In this document: positions 8,965-17,938 of the stretch, in pieces
Layout of the letters: each line of letters begins with the position of its first letter
Position numbering within the stretch: position 1 is the first letter of the stretch
Assembly (NCBI GenBank): GCA_919902665.1
Contig: CAKKRK010000103.1
Location: 1-64,000, forward strand
Length of the DNA stretch: 64,000 nt
From: Nitrospiraceae bacterium
GTDB lineage: Bacteria > Nitrospirota > Nitrospiria > Nitrospirales > Nitrospiraceae
Reading direction: 5' to 3'
Made by a program: the position numbers and the translations under genes
Notes under the pieces: model-generated
What the model saw: only the letters and a program-made list of their open reading frames with translations
What the model was told of the DNA's origin: nothing
The model's database searches: none

Positions 8965-11091
8965 CTACGAGGCGTACCGAAAGGCGATGTTCCCTCCCCT
9001 GTGTTTCCCCTTCAAGGCCACCAGTCGCTGTGGGACATCATGGAATGACGGAATCGACTCGAATGCGTGAGCGGCCTTCTCCCACAGTTCCTCTGTTTCA
9101 TAGAGTAACCCCAACTCATAGCGAATGGCTTGCCCCTTAGCCCCTTGGCAACGAGGATCAGCCAAGACCGTTTCCAATCCAAGAATTGCCTGAGTGGGCT
9201 GATGCTCTTCCTTGAGACAGACCGCCGTCATGAGTGCCGAATCAAGATAGTAGGAGTCGCTGTTCATCGATACGTGAAATTCCTCCTTGGCTTCCTCATA
9301 CAACCCCATGTTCTTGTACGCGACACCTAACGCATAGTGCGTCTCGTAGTCAGAAGCCGCCATCGGTTCCTTTACGGTCGCTGGTGGAGCCACGGCTGGT
9401 TTACTAGGAGCAGCTGATTCCACAGATGTTTGAACCGAGACGAGCTTGGGCGGCTGCGGAACAGGTGCCTGCGGGACTTCGGCCTTGCGCACTTCGCTCT
9501 TTTGTGCAGCGACTGGCTTTGCGACTGCTGGAGCTCCTGCCGGTTTGTTCTGCGGCGGATGCGAAGCCATCGGGGCTTCTGGTGCTACGTGTGGAGCTGG
9601 TGGAGTCTTGGCACTCGACCCAGGTGAGGCAGTGACCGATGGATGCCGAATATCTTGTCCATTAGGAGCTGCTTTCGACTCACTGGGGGTTTTCTGCGAT
9701 CCACTGTCCTTGGCAAGAGGGTTGACGTCGTCGGGCTCCGTACCTGCCACCGAAAAGTGTTGGTCTTCCTTCATCCGACCGTTTGGACGGACTGCCTGAA
9801 CACTGTCTGAATCAGCTCTCAGTGATTCACCCTCGGTTCGTAGGGACTCGACGTGGTTCAACGGTGCGCTCACAACAGACGCAGTCTGAACGGATTCACT
9901 CCGTTCGTCAGAGACCCCTCTCTTCATCTTTGTCGTCAGTCGATTCACGAACGCGTCATCGCTGGATAGCGATCGCACTTTTTCGAAGAGCTCCTCATGC
10001 AAACTTTCCATGCCGGGCTCTGGATGTTCAAGTAAGAGTTCGATGGCTTTTGCATACTGGATGGCGGCTCCCCCACCATTGCCTTGTTCTTCGAGGAGTT
10101 CTCCATTCAGCTCCAGTAACGGAACGGAGTTCGGGTCTGCGGACAAGAACTCCTGAATCAACGATTCGGCAAGTGTGAGGTCATGGGCCCGCAACGCGGC
10201 CCCAGCCAAGAAACGATACTCTCCCAGCGCCACTTGGACATCCCCGCGTTGCAAGTGCAACCGAGCCAGGAGTTGACAGACTTGGGGGTTCCCTGGTTCT
10301 CGTGTGAGCATTTGGTTCAGAATCGCTTCAGCGCCAGCATACTGTTTTTCGTCAATGCGACGAACGACCTCAGCCAAAAGGTCGACTGGTTCCGACGGTT
10401 TCTGTACCAGCACAGTGGATCCTGGTTTGACTGCCTTGGTCGATCCGGTTCCACCTTTCTTCAGGCTCTCCACGAATTGGGATGCCTCGTTGTTCGCAGG
10501 ATCAATCCTAAGGACAGCGAGATACGCGTCTTTGGCCTCATCGTATCGTCCATGCGCTGATCGCTCACGGCCCAGCTGAAGATACACGGTGGTCGCTTCA
10601 TCTTGCTGGTTTTCCTGGACACAGAGTTCGGCGACGCGCTGTTGTGCGTTGAGATTCGATGGATCGTGGAGGACGATCTTCCTGTACACTTCGAGCGCGT
10701 CTTTTCCGCGACGTTCTTTTAGGTAGTACTTTCCCAGCGTGAGGTAATCCTGGACCGCGCTGCTGATGAGTCCACGTTCAACATTCAAGTCGCCAAGGTG
10801 GCGATAGACCTCATATCGAGCCGGATCGTATTTCAGGACTTTTTTAAAGGCGGCAATGGCCTTGAGGGTCGCGCCTTCGGCTCGGAAAGCCGAGGCCGCC
10901 TGCAAGAATGTAGTAGCGGCTTCCCCTGAAGCGTTTCGTTTCAGTTGCAAATCACCGATCGTATTATGAATGGTGCCGTCGCCGGGGGAATCTGCGGCCA
11001 GTTTTTTCCATTCGGCTATGGCCGCTTCGTACTGTCCGCGGGATGCGAGGAGCTGTGCTTGTTGAAGAACTCGACTTCGATCCGGGGGCAC
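8965..11091 (-). CDS. long TPR-repeat protein with a low-complexity middle
   Basis: A 708-residue protein made of two tetratricopeptide repeat blocks (about residues 1-370 and 585-690) joined by a proline/alanine/serine/lysine-rich segment (about 430-580) that is probably disordered. The repeats carry the usual A-G-A pattern (for example GQYEAAIAEWKKLA, GKDALEVYRKIV). No signal peptide or enzyme domain is seen, so a cytoplasmic scaffold role is likely. I chose the GTG at 11091, because GGAGG lies 7 bases upstream; the longer ATG at 11136 has no such site. It lies downstream of the cold-shock gene, separated by a strong hairpin. Confidence 0.8.
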   Translation of the reverse strand: MPPDRSRVLQQAQLLASRGQYEAAIAEWKKLAADSPGDGTIHNTIGDLQLKRNASGEAATTFLQAASAFRAEGATLKAIAAFKKVLKYDPARYEVYRHLGDLNVERGLISSAVQDYLTLGKYYLKERRGKDALEVYRKIVLHDPSNLNAQQRVAELCVQENQQDEATTVYLQLGRERSAHGRYDEAKDAYLAVLRIDPANNEASQFVESLKKGGTGSTKAVKPGSTVLVQKPSEPVDLLAEVVRRIDEKQYAGAEAILNQMLTREPGNPQVCQLLARLHLQRGDVQVALGEYRFLAGAALRAHDLTLAESLIQEFLSADPNSVPLLELNGELLEEQGNGGGAAIQYAKAIELLLEHPEPGMESLHEELFEKVRSLSSDDAFVNRLTTKMKRGVSDERSESVQTASVVSAPLNHVESLRTEGESLRADSDSVQAVRPNGRMKEDQHFSVAGTEPDDVNPLAKDSGSQKTPSESKAAPNGQDIRHPSVTASPGSSAKTPPAPHVAPEAPMASHPPQNKPAGAPAVAKPVAAQKSEVRKAEVPQAPVPQPPKLVSVQTSVESAAPSKPAVAPPATVKEPMAASDYETHYALGVAYKNMGLYEEAKEEFHVSMNSDSYYLDSALMTAVCLKEEHQPTQAILGLETVLADPRCQGAKGQAIRYELGLLYETEELWEKAAHAFESIPSFHDVPQRLVALKGKHRGGNIAFRYAS

Positions 11092-11180
11092 AATAATACC
11101 TCCACGATCAGAACAACCAAACGCTAACAGTCGCAAGGAATTTTGTCTAGGAAATGGAAGAATCAGGCAGCACTTACTCG

Positions 11181-11225
11181 AGTAAAGGAGCTGGTCCTCC
11201 GATTTGGAGGACCAGCTCCTTTACT
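11181..11225 (-). terminator. perfect 20-bp inverted repeat, probable cold-shock gene terminator
   Basis: Bases 11181-11200 and 11206-11225 are exact inverted repeats around a 5-base loop. The hairpin lies 25 bases past the csp stop codon and ahead of the TPR gene. It lacks a long T-tract beyond the stem (A3/T3 runs are inside it), so it may be a processing or attenuation signal as well as a terminator; it can fold on either strand. Confidence 0.75.
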
Positions 11226-11249
11226 GAACAAAACGGAAGACGTGACGAC

Positions 11250-11468
11250 TTATGATGCGGCGATCTCCGCCTTGAGCACATTGGACGCTTGAGGCCCCTT
11301 GGCTCCCTGCACGATCTCAAACTCAACGTTTTCACCTTCCTTGAGGGTCTTAAAGCCGTCTCCTTGTAATGCAGAGTAGTGGACAAAGACGTCTTCTCCG
11401 CTATCCAGCCGGATAAAGCCAAACCCTTTTCGATCGTTGAACCACTTGACCGTGCCTTTTGTCTTCAC
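11250..11468 (-). CDS. csp: cold-shock domain protein (CspA family)
   Basis: A 72-residue single cold-shock domain with both RNA-binding motifs: KGFGFI (RNP1) and VFVHYSA (RNP2), followed by the [11 protein letters not shown] and GPQASNV strands. It should act as an RNA chaperone or antiterminator in the cytoplasm. The GTG start at 11468 follows AGGAGG with 6-base spacing and gives the canonical [11 protein letters not shown] opening; an upstream ATG would add eight non-conserved residues. A long AT-rich leader (11469-11560) is usual for cold-inducible csp genes. Confidence 0.95.
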   Translation of the reverse strand: MKTKGTVKWFNDRKGFGFIRLDSGEDVFVHYSALQGDGFKTLKEGENVEFEIVQGAKGPQASNVLKAEIAAS

Positions 11469-11702
11469 AGAATCCCTCCTTTTTTTCAACAACTACGACT
11501 GGTTACGTAGCGGCCCCACTCAACTAGGCGCATCAAAACTAACAATAAATTGTGTAAGAATTCGGTTGGTAGAAGGGACGGGAACCTGAAGGAGTGGTGC
11601 ATCGCTCACGGAACCCATCTTGTGAGTGGAAAGTCGCGCTGCATGTAACATAGGCTTCAGGACCTGTCAAGCGAATCTTTGTGGAGGAGACTTTCTCCTG
11701 TG

Positions 11703-11731
11703 TTTACAGGCGAGAAGGACTTCCCTATAGT
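11703..11731 (+). promoter_or_regulatory. sigma70 promoter for the LPS gene block
   Basis: TTTACA (11703-11708), 17-base spacer, TATAGT (11726-11731). It lies about 30 bases before the lptF start and could drive lptF-lptG and perhaps the downstream genes. Confidence 0.55.
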
Positions 11732-11760
11732 GATCACAACTTTTCCCATCCAGACATTCT

Positions 11761-12852
11761 GTGATCTTACGAACACTGCTCGATCGCTACATCTTTACGG
11801 AACTGCTCTCTCCGTTTGGTCTCAGTCTCGGTGCGCTGTGCTTTGTCATGTTGACCAGGGAGCTGTTGCGCCTTGTCGAACTGTTGGTGTCCAAGGGGGT
11901 CGGGTTCTGGGCGGTCCTCAAAGTGATTGCCATGCTGCTTCCATCCGGTCTCGTACTCACACTTCCGATTGCAGGGCTGATCGCCTCGGTGACGGCATTC
12001 GGCCGGTTGTCCTTTGACAAGGAATTGGTTGCCATGCGTGCGACCGGACTCAGTCTATTTCGGCTCTCGCAACCGGTCCTTCTGTTCTCCGTGTGTGTCT
12101 TTACGTTGACCTTGATCTTATCTCAATGGGGACAGCCGTGGAGCTCATTGAATCTCAAAAAGGTGGCGCTCAACCTGCTCAAAGATCAGCTTGTTCTGGC
12201 GTTGGAGCGAGGCACCTTCAATGAGCCGATTCCACGCATGATGATCTATGTTCCAGAAGGTGAGCCAGGCCGGCCGGCAGAGGGCATCTTTATCTCGGAT
12301 GAACGTATGCCCGAAGAGCCTCGCGTCATCGTGGCGGAACAATACCACGTGTTTATGGATGCCGCCCATGCGCAGGTCGCACTTCAGCTGGTGAATGGAG
12401 TCATCCATAGCCGGCCGCGTCAGGTGGACCAGTATCAGCAGATTGCGTTTGCCCGTTACGATCTCAAGATCGATCTGAACCTCAGCAGCTATTCGGCGAG
12501 TGAAGAGCGCCCGTCTTATGAACAGATCATGGCTCGGCTAGCCGAGTCCGGCGGGAAGGATGCCGGCTCGCTTCGTCGTCTGATGGAATACTATAAAGAT
12601 TTGGCTTTTCCGACCGCATCGCTTGTATTCTGTCTGCTCGGCGTGCCAGTCGGAATCGTCTCGAAGCGGTCCGGACGGGTCGGCGGGTTTGCTGTCGGTG
12701 TGGGTATCATCATCGCATTTTACATCCTGAATGTCGGGTGCGATTTTTTGGTGACGGCTCTGATTCTGCATCCCTTTGCGGGTGCGTGGCTGCCTAATAT
12801 TATTTTCATCATCATTACGGTCGCACTGTTTTTACGGATGAGCAGGCAATAG
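11761..12852 (+). CDS. lptF: LPS export ABC transporter permease LptF
   Basis: A 363-residue LptF/LptG (YjgP/YjgQ) family permease. Hydrophobic segments cluster at the N-terminus (about 10-120) and C-terminus (about 275-360), flanking a periplasmic beta-jellyroll domain (about 125-265). With LptG and LptB it extracts LPS from the inner membrane. The opening DRYIFTELLSPFGLSLGAL and the LVFCLLGVPVGI helix are family features. The start is GTG with little Shine-Dalgarno. The lptG start lies 4 bases after its stop; the order F then G supports the assignment. Confidence 0.9.
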   Translation: MILRTLLDRYIFTELLSPFGLSLGALCFVMLTRELLRLVELLVSKGVGFWAVLKVIAMLLPSGLVLTLPIAGLIASVTAFGRLSFDKELVAMRATGLSLFRLSQPVLLFSVCVFTLTLILSQWGQPWSSLNLKKVALNLLKDQLVLALERGTFNEPIPRMMIYVPEGEPGRPAEGIFISDERMPEEPRVIVAEQYHVFMDAAHAQVALQLVNGVIHSRPRQVDQYQQIAFARYDLKIDLNLSSYSASEERPSYEQIMARLAESGGKDAGSLRRLMEYYKDLAFPTASLVFCLLGVPVGIVSKRSGRVGGFAVGVGIIIAFYILNVGCDFLVTALILHPFAGAWLPNIIFIIITVALFLRMSRQ

Positions 12853-12856
12853 CAGC

Positions 12857-13948
12857 ATGACGATTCTTTTCCGGTACATCCTCCGCGAATACGCGAAAAT
12901 CTTCGGGATGTGCTTTTCCGGTTTGGTGACCATCTATCTCGTGATCGACTTTTTCGAGAAGGTCCGCCGGTTCTTACGATATGAATCGGGAATCGTTCCA
13001 ATCCTCACGTACTTTGCGCTGAAGATCCCCTCAATTTCGTTCCAAGTCGCGCCGTTCGCGATTTTGGTGGCAACCTTGTTGACACTTGGTCTGTTTGCGC
13101 GCAGTAATGAAATCACCGCCATGCGCAGCTGTGGGGTCAGTTTATTGTGGATGACTTCGCCTTTTTTCTTGTTTGCCACTGGCGTGTCTATGATTCTCTT
13201 TCTCTTCAGCTCGACCGTCATTCCGCTCGCGTCGGAAAAAGCCGAAGAAATCCGTGCGGTCCAGATCGAACAACGACCGGCTCCAGTCACCGTCAAAGCC
13301 ACCCAACCATGGGCCCGTATCAGCTCCGACAGCCTCATTGAAGTCAATGAGATCGATGTCGCAGGAAAGACCGTTCGAGGAGTTCGAATCTTTCATTTTC
13401 GTCCGCCATTTGCACTCGATCGCATTACGGAAGCGGCTGAAGCCCGCTATACACCTCAAGGCTGGACCCTACTGAACGGGAACCATCGCAGGTTTCAATC
13501 GGACGAGACCGTAGAGCTGGCTCTATTTACGGAACACGCGATCAGCATGCCCTTGATTCCCGATGATTTCTCCTCCTCACTGGTGGGGAACTCAGAAACC
13601 ATGACGTTTGGGGAAATCCAAAATTACCTCGCGCGTTTTCGGCATGAAGGATTCTCATTCGCCCGTCTGTTGACGGACTACTACAGCCGTGTGGCCTCCC
13701 CATTGGTCACGGTCGTGATGGTGCTCGTCGGTATTGCGTTGAGTTTGCGCCGGAGCGGGGTCCGAGGGGGCAGCATGGCCGTGGGTATCGGACAAGCGTT
13801 CATCATTGGGTTTTGCTATTGGACGACACATTCCGTCGCTATCGCACTCGGGCGAGGTGGCGCGTTGGCTCCCATGCTTGCTGGCTGGATGGCCAATACG
13901 CTGTTTCTCAGCTTCGGCCTCTATCTGTTACTCAAAGTTAGGCACTAA
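12857..13948 (+). CDS. lptG: LPS export ABC transporter permease LptG
   Basis: A 363-residue partner of LptF with the same plan: N-terminal membrane segments starting FRYILREYAKIF, a periplasmic domain (about 130-265) and C-terminal helices (SPLVTVVMVLVGIALSLRR, then FIIGFCYWTTHS). It completes the inner-membrane part of the Lpt bridge; lptB is not in the window. It is 4 bases downstream of lptF, so the two are cotranscribed. The following KAS gene begins 78 bases later, and a small GGCGC/GCGCC hairpin lies between them. Confidence 0.9.
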   Translation: MTILFRYILREYAKIFGMCFSGLVTIYLVIDFFEKVRRFLRYESGIVPILTYFALKIPSISFQVAPFAILVATLLTLGLFARSNEITAMRSCGVSLLWMTSPFFLFATGVSMILFLFSSTVIPLASEKAEEIRAVQIEQRPAPVTVKATQPWARISSDSLIEVNEIDVAGKTVRGVRIFHFRPPFALDRITEAAEARYTPQGWTLLNGNHRRFQSDETVELALFTEHAISMPLIPDDFSSSLVGNSETMTFGEIQNYLARFRHEGFSFARLLTDYYSRVASPLVTVVMVLVGIALSLRRSGVRGGSMAVGIGQAFIIGFCYWTTHSVAIALGRGGALAPMLAGWMANTLFLSFGLYLLLKVRH

Positions 13949-14025
13949 AGAGAGGTTTCCTAGTTGACTGTCCATCGGTCTTCCGGTAAGAAAGGCGCCG
14001 TGTGCGCCCATAAGGAGGGAGAAAC

Positions 14026-15282
14026 ATGGCCTCGCGCGTAGTCATTACCGGTCTCGGGGTGATTTCTCCCATCGGGATCGGCGTCAGTGAGTTCTGGAAG
14101 TCAGCCCTTGCGGGTCGCTCGGGGATTACTGCAATCCCTTCCCTGGGGTGGTTTCCGATGTCCGATTATCGTTCGCGGGTCGCCGGGCAGATCCACAATT
14201 TCTCACCAGAACAGTATTTAACAACGATGCAGGCAAGTCGCGTGGATCGGTACGCGCAATTCGCTTTAGTCTCCTCAAAAGAGGCACTCGCCGATGCCGA
14301 TTTGAATATGGCCAAGGAGTCTCCCCATCGCGTTGGTGTCATTGTTGGAGCTGGCATGGGTGGGATGGTGATGGGCGAGCGTGAAATCTCACAGCTCTTT
14401 AAAACGCAACGACCGCATCGCGTCCACCCAAACTTTATTCCAACGATCACCCTCAATTCGGCGTCGGGTATCGTCGCAATGGCACACGGTGCCAAAGGCC
14501 CAAATTTGACGATCTCCACAGCCTGTTCCTCCAGTGCCCATGCCCTTGGCCAAGCCCTGCAAAGCATTCGTAGTGGCCAGGCCGATGTGATTATTGCCGT
14601 CGGAGCTGACGCGAGCATTACGCCCCTGGTGTTTGCCGGGTTCTGTTCCTTGCGTGCTCTCTCCAGTGAGTTTAACGATGCTCCAGAGCGAGCCTCACGT
14701 CCCTTTGATCGACTCCGGGACGGATTCGTCATGGGCGAAGGAGCTGCCACATTAGTGGTCGAGTCATGGGCCCATGCCAAGAAGCGGAAAGCGAGAGTCT
14801 ATGCTGAACTCGTCGGCTATGCGGCCACCAGCGAAGCCTATCACATGGTCATCCCTCAGGAGGATGGTCAGGAAATCGCCACGACCATGAAGATCGGGCT
14901 CGACTCGGCCGGGATCAGGCCGGATCAGGTCGACTACATCAACGCGCACGCGACCTCTACGACGATCGGCGATGCCGTTGAGACCAAAGCTGTCAGGAGT
15001 CTATTTAAGAATCGCGCAGACAAAATTGCCATCAGTGCAACAAAATCGCTCATCGGCCATACCTTGGGAGCAGCTGGAGCGATCGGCGCGGTGGCCACGA
15101 CTCTTTCAATCCATACCGGGCAAATCCATCCCACAGCGAACTACGAGGAACCGGACCCAGCCTGCCGCTTGGATGGGATCTCACGTGCTGTTCAAGAACG
15201 AAAGGTTCGGTACGCCCTCTTGAATGCCTTCGGATTCGGCAGTAACAATGCCACGGTCGTCTTTAAGAAATTTGTGGCATAA
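14026..15282 (+). CDS. fabF: beta-ketoacyl-ACP synthase II (FabF-like)
   Basis: A 418-residue condensing enzyme of the KAS II type. The catalytic Cys is at 167 (STACSSS), and the two His are in NAHATST (about 307) and the IGHTLGAAG motif (about 344). The ITGLGVISPIG opening is typical. A strong AAGGAGG site precedes the ATG. It sits between lptFG and a dedicated ACP plus lpxD, so it may supply acyl chains for lipid A or another specialised lipid and need not be the main FabF of fatty acid synthesis. Confidence 0.88.
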   Translation: MASRVVITGLGVISPIGIGVSEFWKSALAGRSGITAIPSLGWFPMSDYRSRVAGQIHNFSPEQYLTTMQASRVDRYAQFALVSSKEALADADLNMAKESPHRVGVIVGAGMGGMVMGEREISQLFKTQRPHRVHPNFIPTITLNSASGIVAMAHGAKGPNLTISTACSSSAHALGQALQSIRSGQADVIIAVGADASITPLVFAGFCSLRALSSEFNDAPERASRPFDRLRDGFVMGEGAATLVVESWAHAKKRKARVYAELVGYAATSEAYHMVIPQEDGQEIATTMKIGLDSAGIRPDQVDYINAHATSTTIGDAVETKAVRSLFKNRADKIAISATKSLIGHTLGAAGAIGAVATTLSIHTGQIHPTANYEEPDPACRLDGISRAVQERKVRYALLNAFGFGSNNATVVFKKFVA

Positions 15283-15361
15283 CAACAGTTGAACGATATC
15301 GAGGGTCCCGTCGCAGCCGTCACATGCGAAGAGCCTCATTCCACTTGAAGGAGCACCTATA

Positions 15362-15838
15362 ATGACTGAACGGATCGATCCTGCGGTTACCGCTAAAATC
15401 ATTCAGGCCTTGGCCAGCTATCTCAAACGAGACCCCGCGTCGATTACTGAAGCTCATCATCTTCGTGATGACCTCGGCCTCGATTCGGTGGCGATCATCG
15501 AACTGCTGTTCGAGATCGAGGAACGATTCAAGCTCCAAATTCCAGACCAAGACCTTCCGGGTTTGAGTACCGTTGGTACCGTAGCGGCCTATGTCCAGCA
15601 ACGGCTCGCTGAGTCGAAAACGGAGTCCAAGCCTGCATCGCCCAAGCCTGTGGCTGCTGCCAGCAAGTCGAAAGCAGCCAAGTCGACCAAGACCAAGATC
15701 AAGGCCAAGTCGACCAAGACAACCTCAGCCAAGTCCCCGTCTACTAAGAAAGCAGCTGCGGCAAAGTCCGTTATGGCCAGTAAATCGAAGAAGATCTCTT
15801 CCGGTAAATCTGGAAAGAAGAAAGTCACGGCCCGATGA
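15362..15838 (+). CDS. acyl carrier protein with a long Lys/Ala/Ser-rich C-terminal tail
   Basis: Residues 1-84 are a clear acyl carrier protein: DDLGLDSVAIIELLFEIEE places the phosphopantetheine Ser at 42. Residues 85-158 are low-complexity, with 22 lysines in 74 residues and many Ala, Ser and Thr, like a histone H1 tail. A normal ACP is about 80 residues and acidic, so this tail reverses the charge of one end of the molecule. It lies between a KAS II gene and lpxD, and its stop overlaps the lpxD start (ATGA), which suggests it delivers acyl groups to these enzymes. An AAGGAGC site precedes the ATG. Confidence 0.85.
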   Translation: MTERIDPAVTAKIIQALASYLKRDPASITEAHHLRDDLGLDSVAIIELLFEIEERFKLQIPDQDLPGLSTVGTVAAYVQQRLAESKTESKPASPKPVAAASKSKAAKSTKTKIKAKSTKTTSAKSPSTKKAAAAKSVMASKSKKISSGKSGKKKVTAR

Positions 15839-16935
15839 GCAAACCACAACTACCCTCCCCAATCACATTGGCTCAAGTCCACGAGGTTGTTGGAGGGGTG
15901 ATTCACGGAGACGACCAGACACCGATTTCCAGCTTAACAAGCCTCGGCGAAGCCGATCCACACGCCCTATCGTTTGTTGCCAACGAGAAAATGTCGAAGA
16001 CAGTGGCCACTCTTCGCGTCGCGGCACTCCTGGTCCATCGGCATTTGCCCGATCTCGCCCTACCGCAAATCGTCGTTGATAATCCGCTGTTGGCCTTCGC
16101 ACGCGTCGCACAGAAATTTTTCGTTCGCGTTCCTACGCCCCGTGGTATCGCTGAGTCTGTTACGCAAGGATCGGATGTGCAGATCGGAAGTGATCCTTCT
16201 CTCTGGCCATGCGTCACGCTGGGCGACCGCGTCATAATCGGCAATCGCGTCACGCTCTATCCGGGGGTCTTTATCGGATCGGATTCAAGGATTGGGGACG
16301 ATTCCGTTCTCTATCCCAATGTCGTTGTTCGCGAGGGCTGCTCACTTGGGGCGCGAGTGATCGTGCACAGTGGAACCGTGATTGGAGCCGACGGGTTCGG
16401 ATACGTCCAGCATCAAGGCCGACACCATAAGATCCCTCAACTCGGTGGTGTCGTCATTGAAGATGACGTTGAGCTGGGAGCGAATGTAACGGTTGACCGT
16501 GCGACATTCGGGTGGACCCTCATCAAGCAGGGCACCAAAGTCGACAATCTCGTCCAGATTGCCCACAATGTGACTGTGGGAGAGCACTGCATTCTGGTGG
16601 CGCAGGCTGGCATCGCAGGTAGTACCACCATCGGTCGTCACGTGATGATCGGTGGGCAAGCCGGGCTTTCCGACCATATTACCATCGGCGACCAGGTCAT
16701 GATCGCCGCGCAATCAGGCGTCAATCGTAGCGTGGAATCGAACCAGATCGTCGGAGGCAGTCCTGCGATGGTACGTGAAAAAGCCCTGAGGGTTCAGGGC
16801 GTGATCTCCCACTTACCTGAGTTGAATCACCTCGTGCGAGAGTTGGAACAGCGCGTGGTCACGCTTGAAAATCAGCCCAAGAAGTCGGTGCGTCGGCCTG
16901 CACGATCAAAGGCGAGGCAGCCCAAGAAGAAATAG
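15835..16935 (+). CDS. lpxD: UDP-3-O-acylglucosamine N-acyltransferase LpxD
   Basis: A 366-residue enzyme of lipid A synthesis that transfers a 3-hydroxyacyl chain from ACP to UDP-3-O-acylglucosamine. After an N-terminal uridine-binding domain (about 1-105) come many hexapeptide repeats of the left-handed beta-helix (for example IGSDSRIGDDSVLYPNV), with the catalytic His in VQIAHNVTVG. The C-terminus carries about 22 extra residues very rich in Lys and Arg (ending ARQPKKK), an odd match to the basic tail of the preceding ACP. Its ATG overlaps the ACP stop by 4 bases. Confidence 0.92.
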   Translation: MSKPQLPSPITLAQVHEVVGGVIHGDDQTPISSLTSLGEADPHALSFVANEKMSKTVATLRVAALLVHRHLPDLALPQIVVDNPLLAFARVAQKFFVRVPTPRGIAESVTQGSDVQIGSDPSLWPCVTLGDRVIIGNRVTLYPGVFIGSDSRIGDDSVLYPNVVVREGCSLGARVIVHSGTVIGADGFGYVQHQGRHHKIPQLGGVVIEDDVELGANVTVDRATFGWTLIKQGTKVDNLVQIAHNVTVGEHCILVAQAGIAGSTTIGRHVMIGGQAGLSDHITIGDQVMIAAQSGVNRSVESNQIVGGSPAMVREKALRVQGVISHLPELNHLVRELEQRVVTLENQPKKSVRRPARSKARQPKKK

Positions 16936-16948
16936 GTTCTTATTTCTT
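16927..16948. terminator. weak AT-rich hairpin between convergent genes
   Basis: AAGAAATA (16927-16934) and TATTTCTT (16941-16948) pair around a 6-base loop that spans the lpxD stop and the end of the facing gene. It has A- and T-rich arms, so it could serve both strands, but the stem is weak. Confidence 0.3.
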
Positions 16949-17479
16949 TACCTTGCCTAGCTTGATCACTCTTCTCCATAAGAACATCCTTGCCCAATAG
17001 TATCCCGCCCAGGGCATCAAGATCGCCGGCACGATGCTCACTCGTTCATAGGCAAATGCTGCAATGGTCCCTCCTATCAAGAGGAGGCCCCCAAGCAAAT
17101 AGGCGAATGGAACGAACTGGCGTCCCGGATGCTCAATCGTTGTCGCGTCCGACCTCTTCTTGAGCGTTCCTCGTTGCCGACTTAAGCCTTCCCTCATGCG
17201 AGCAGCCAGAACTTCTGGAAACTCCCGTAAGAGATAGCGTTGGTAGAGTGTCTGCACCACCCCTAAGCCTATGCCTGACATGAACAATGCTGAACTTTGA
17301 TAGAAGGTATCCCAGGAATAGCTGTCGGTGGCGAGCCATTGGTATCCCAGACCTCCAACTGCCCCGATCACACAGATCAGCCCGAGCAAACCGGATGGCA
17401 TGAGGATGTAAGTTTTTACATACTCCTGGGCTTCCTGCATTGTTTGCTGCGGATGTTGAACGTTGATGAGTTTCGGCAC
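16940..17479 (-). CDS. small multi-pass membrane protein, unknown function
   Basis: A 179-residue protein with about four hydrophobic segments (about 30-50, 60-85, 122-145 and 150-168) and a basic loop (about 88-115). I do not recognise the family and assign no function. The GTG start follows AAGGGAA with good spacing. A promoter with a perfect TATAAT lies upstream (17526-17553). It converges with lpxD with only four bases between the stops. Confidence 0.65.
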   Translation of the reverse strand: MPKLINVQHPQQTMQEAQEYVKTYILMPSGLLGLICVIGAVGGLGYQWLATDSYSWDTFYQSSALFMSGIGLGVVQTLYQRYLLREFPEVLAARMREGLSRQRGTLKKRSDATTIEHPGRQFVPFAYLLGGLLLIGGTIAAFAYERVSIVPAILMPWAGYYWARMFLWRRVIKLGKVKK

Positions 17480-17525
17480 GTGATTCCCTTCGCAATTGCC
17501 AATCTACCCAGAAGTCAGCGTATGC

Positions 17526-17553
17526 ATTATAACCATCTAGATCTCCACAGCAA
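17526..17553 (-). promoter_or_regulatory. sigma70 promoter for the small membrane protein gene
   Basis: Reading the minus strand: TTGCTG (17553-17548), 16-base spacer (17 if the -35 is taken as TTTGCT), then consensus TATAAT (17531-17526). The start codon is about 45 bases downstream. Confidence 0.55.
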
Positions 17554-17559
17554 AGGGGA

Positions 17560-17938
17560 GAACGCAGGGGTGGCTCATTGATTTTAATCTGATGAACAGC
17601 GAGTAGACCACTCGTTCTTCCAGTAAAACTGTGTATCTTGTTGGCATTTCTGTGAATTACCCATACAAGGCCATCGAATGACCATCGTGAGCAATGTACT
17701 GTGATATTAAGTTGAGCCTTGCACAGGCAGGAAAGGGATGTCCGCTTGAAATATAAGACGGAACCGATTGTTCTTTCGAGCTGGATCGTGTCGGCAAGAA
17801 CGAACGTTGCGGCTAGGAGGTAAAGCTCTGTTTGATGGAGGCCGGTCTCGAGTTCTCCTTAAAGCTTTACATATGCTGGTGAGATGGTCAATCACCGTTG
17901 GTAATCGTACTGCAAACAGGACCAAGACCTGGGTGTTT
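17560..17938. other. non-coding stretch downstream of the HD-GYP gene
   Basis: Apart from the promoter just to the left, I see no RNA gene, long repeat or convincing ORF here. A 72-codon minus-strand reading (17707-17925) has no recognisable domain or ribosome binding site. Confidence 0.4.

Noticed and set aside
15660-15835. Repeated AAGTCGACCAAGAC-type units suspected as a DNA repeat element
   Set aside because: They are explained by the Lys/Ser/Thr coding tail of the ACP and keep the reading frame.
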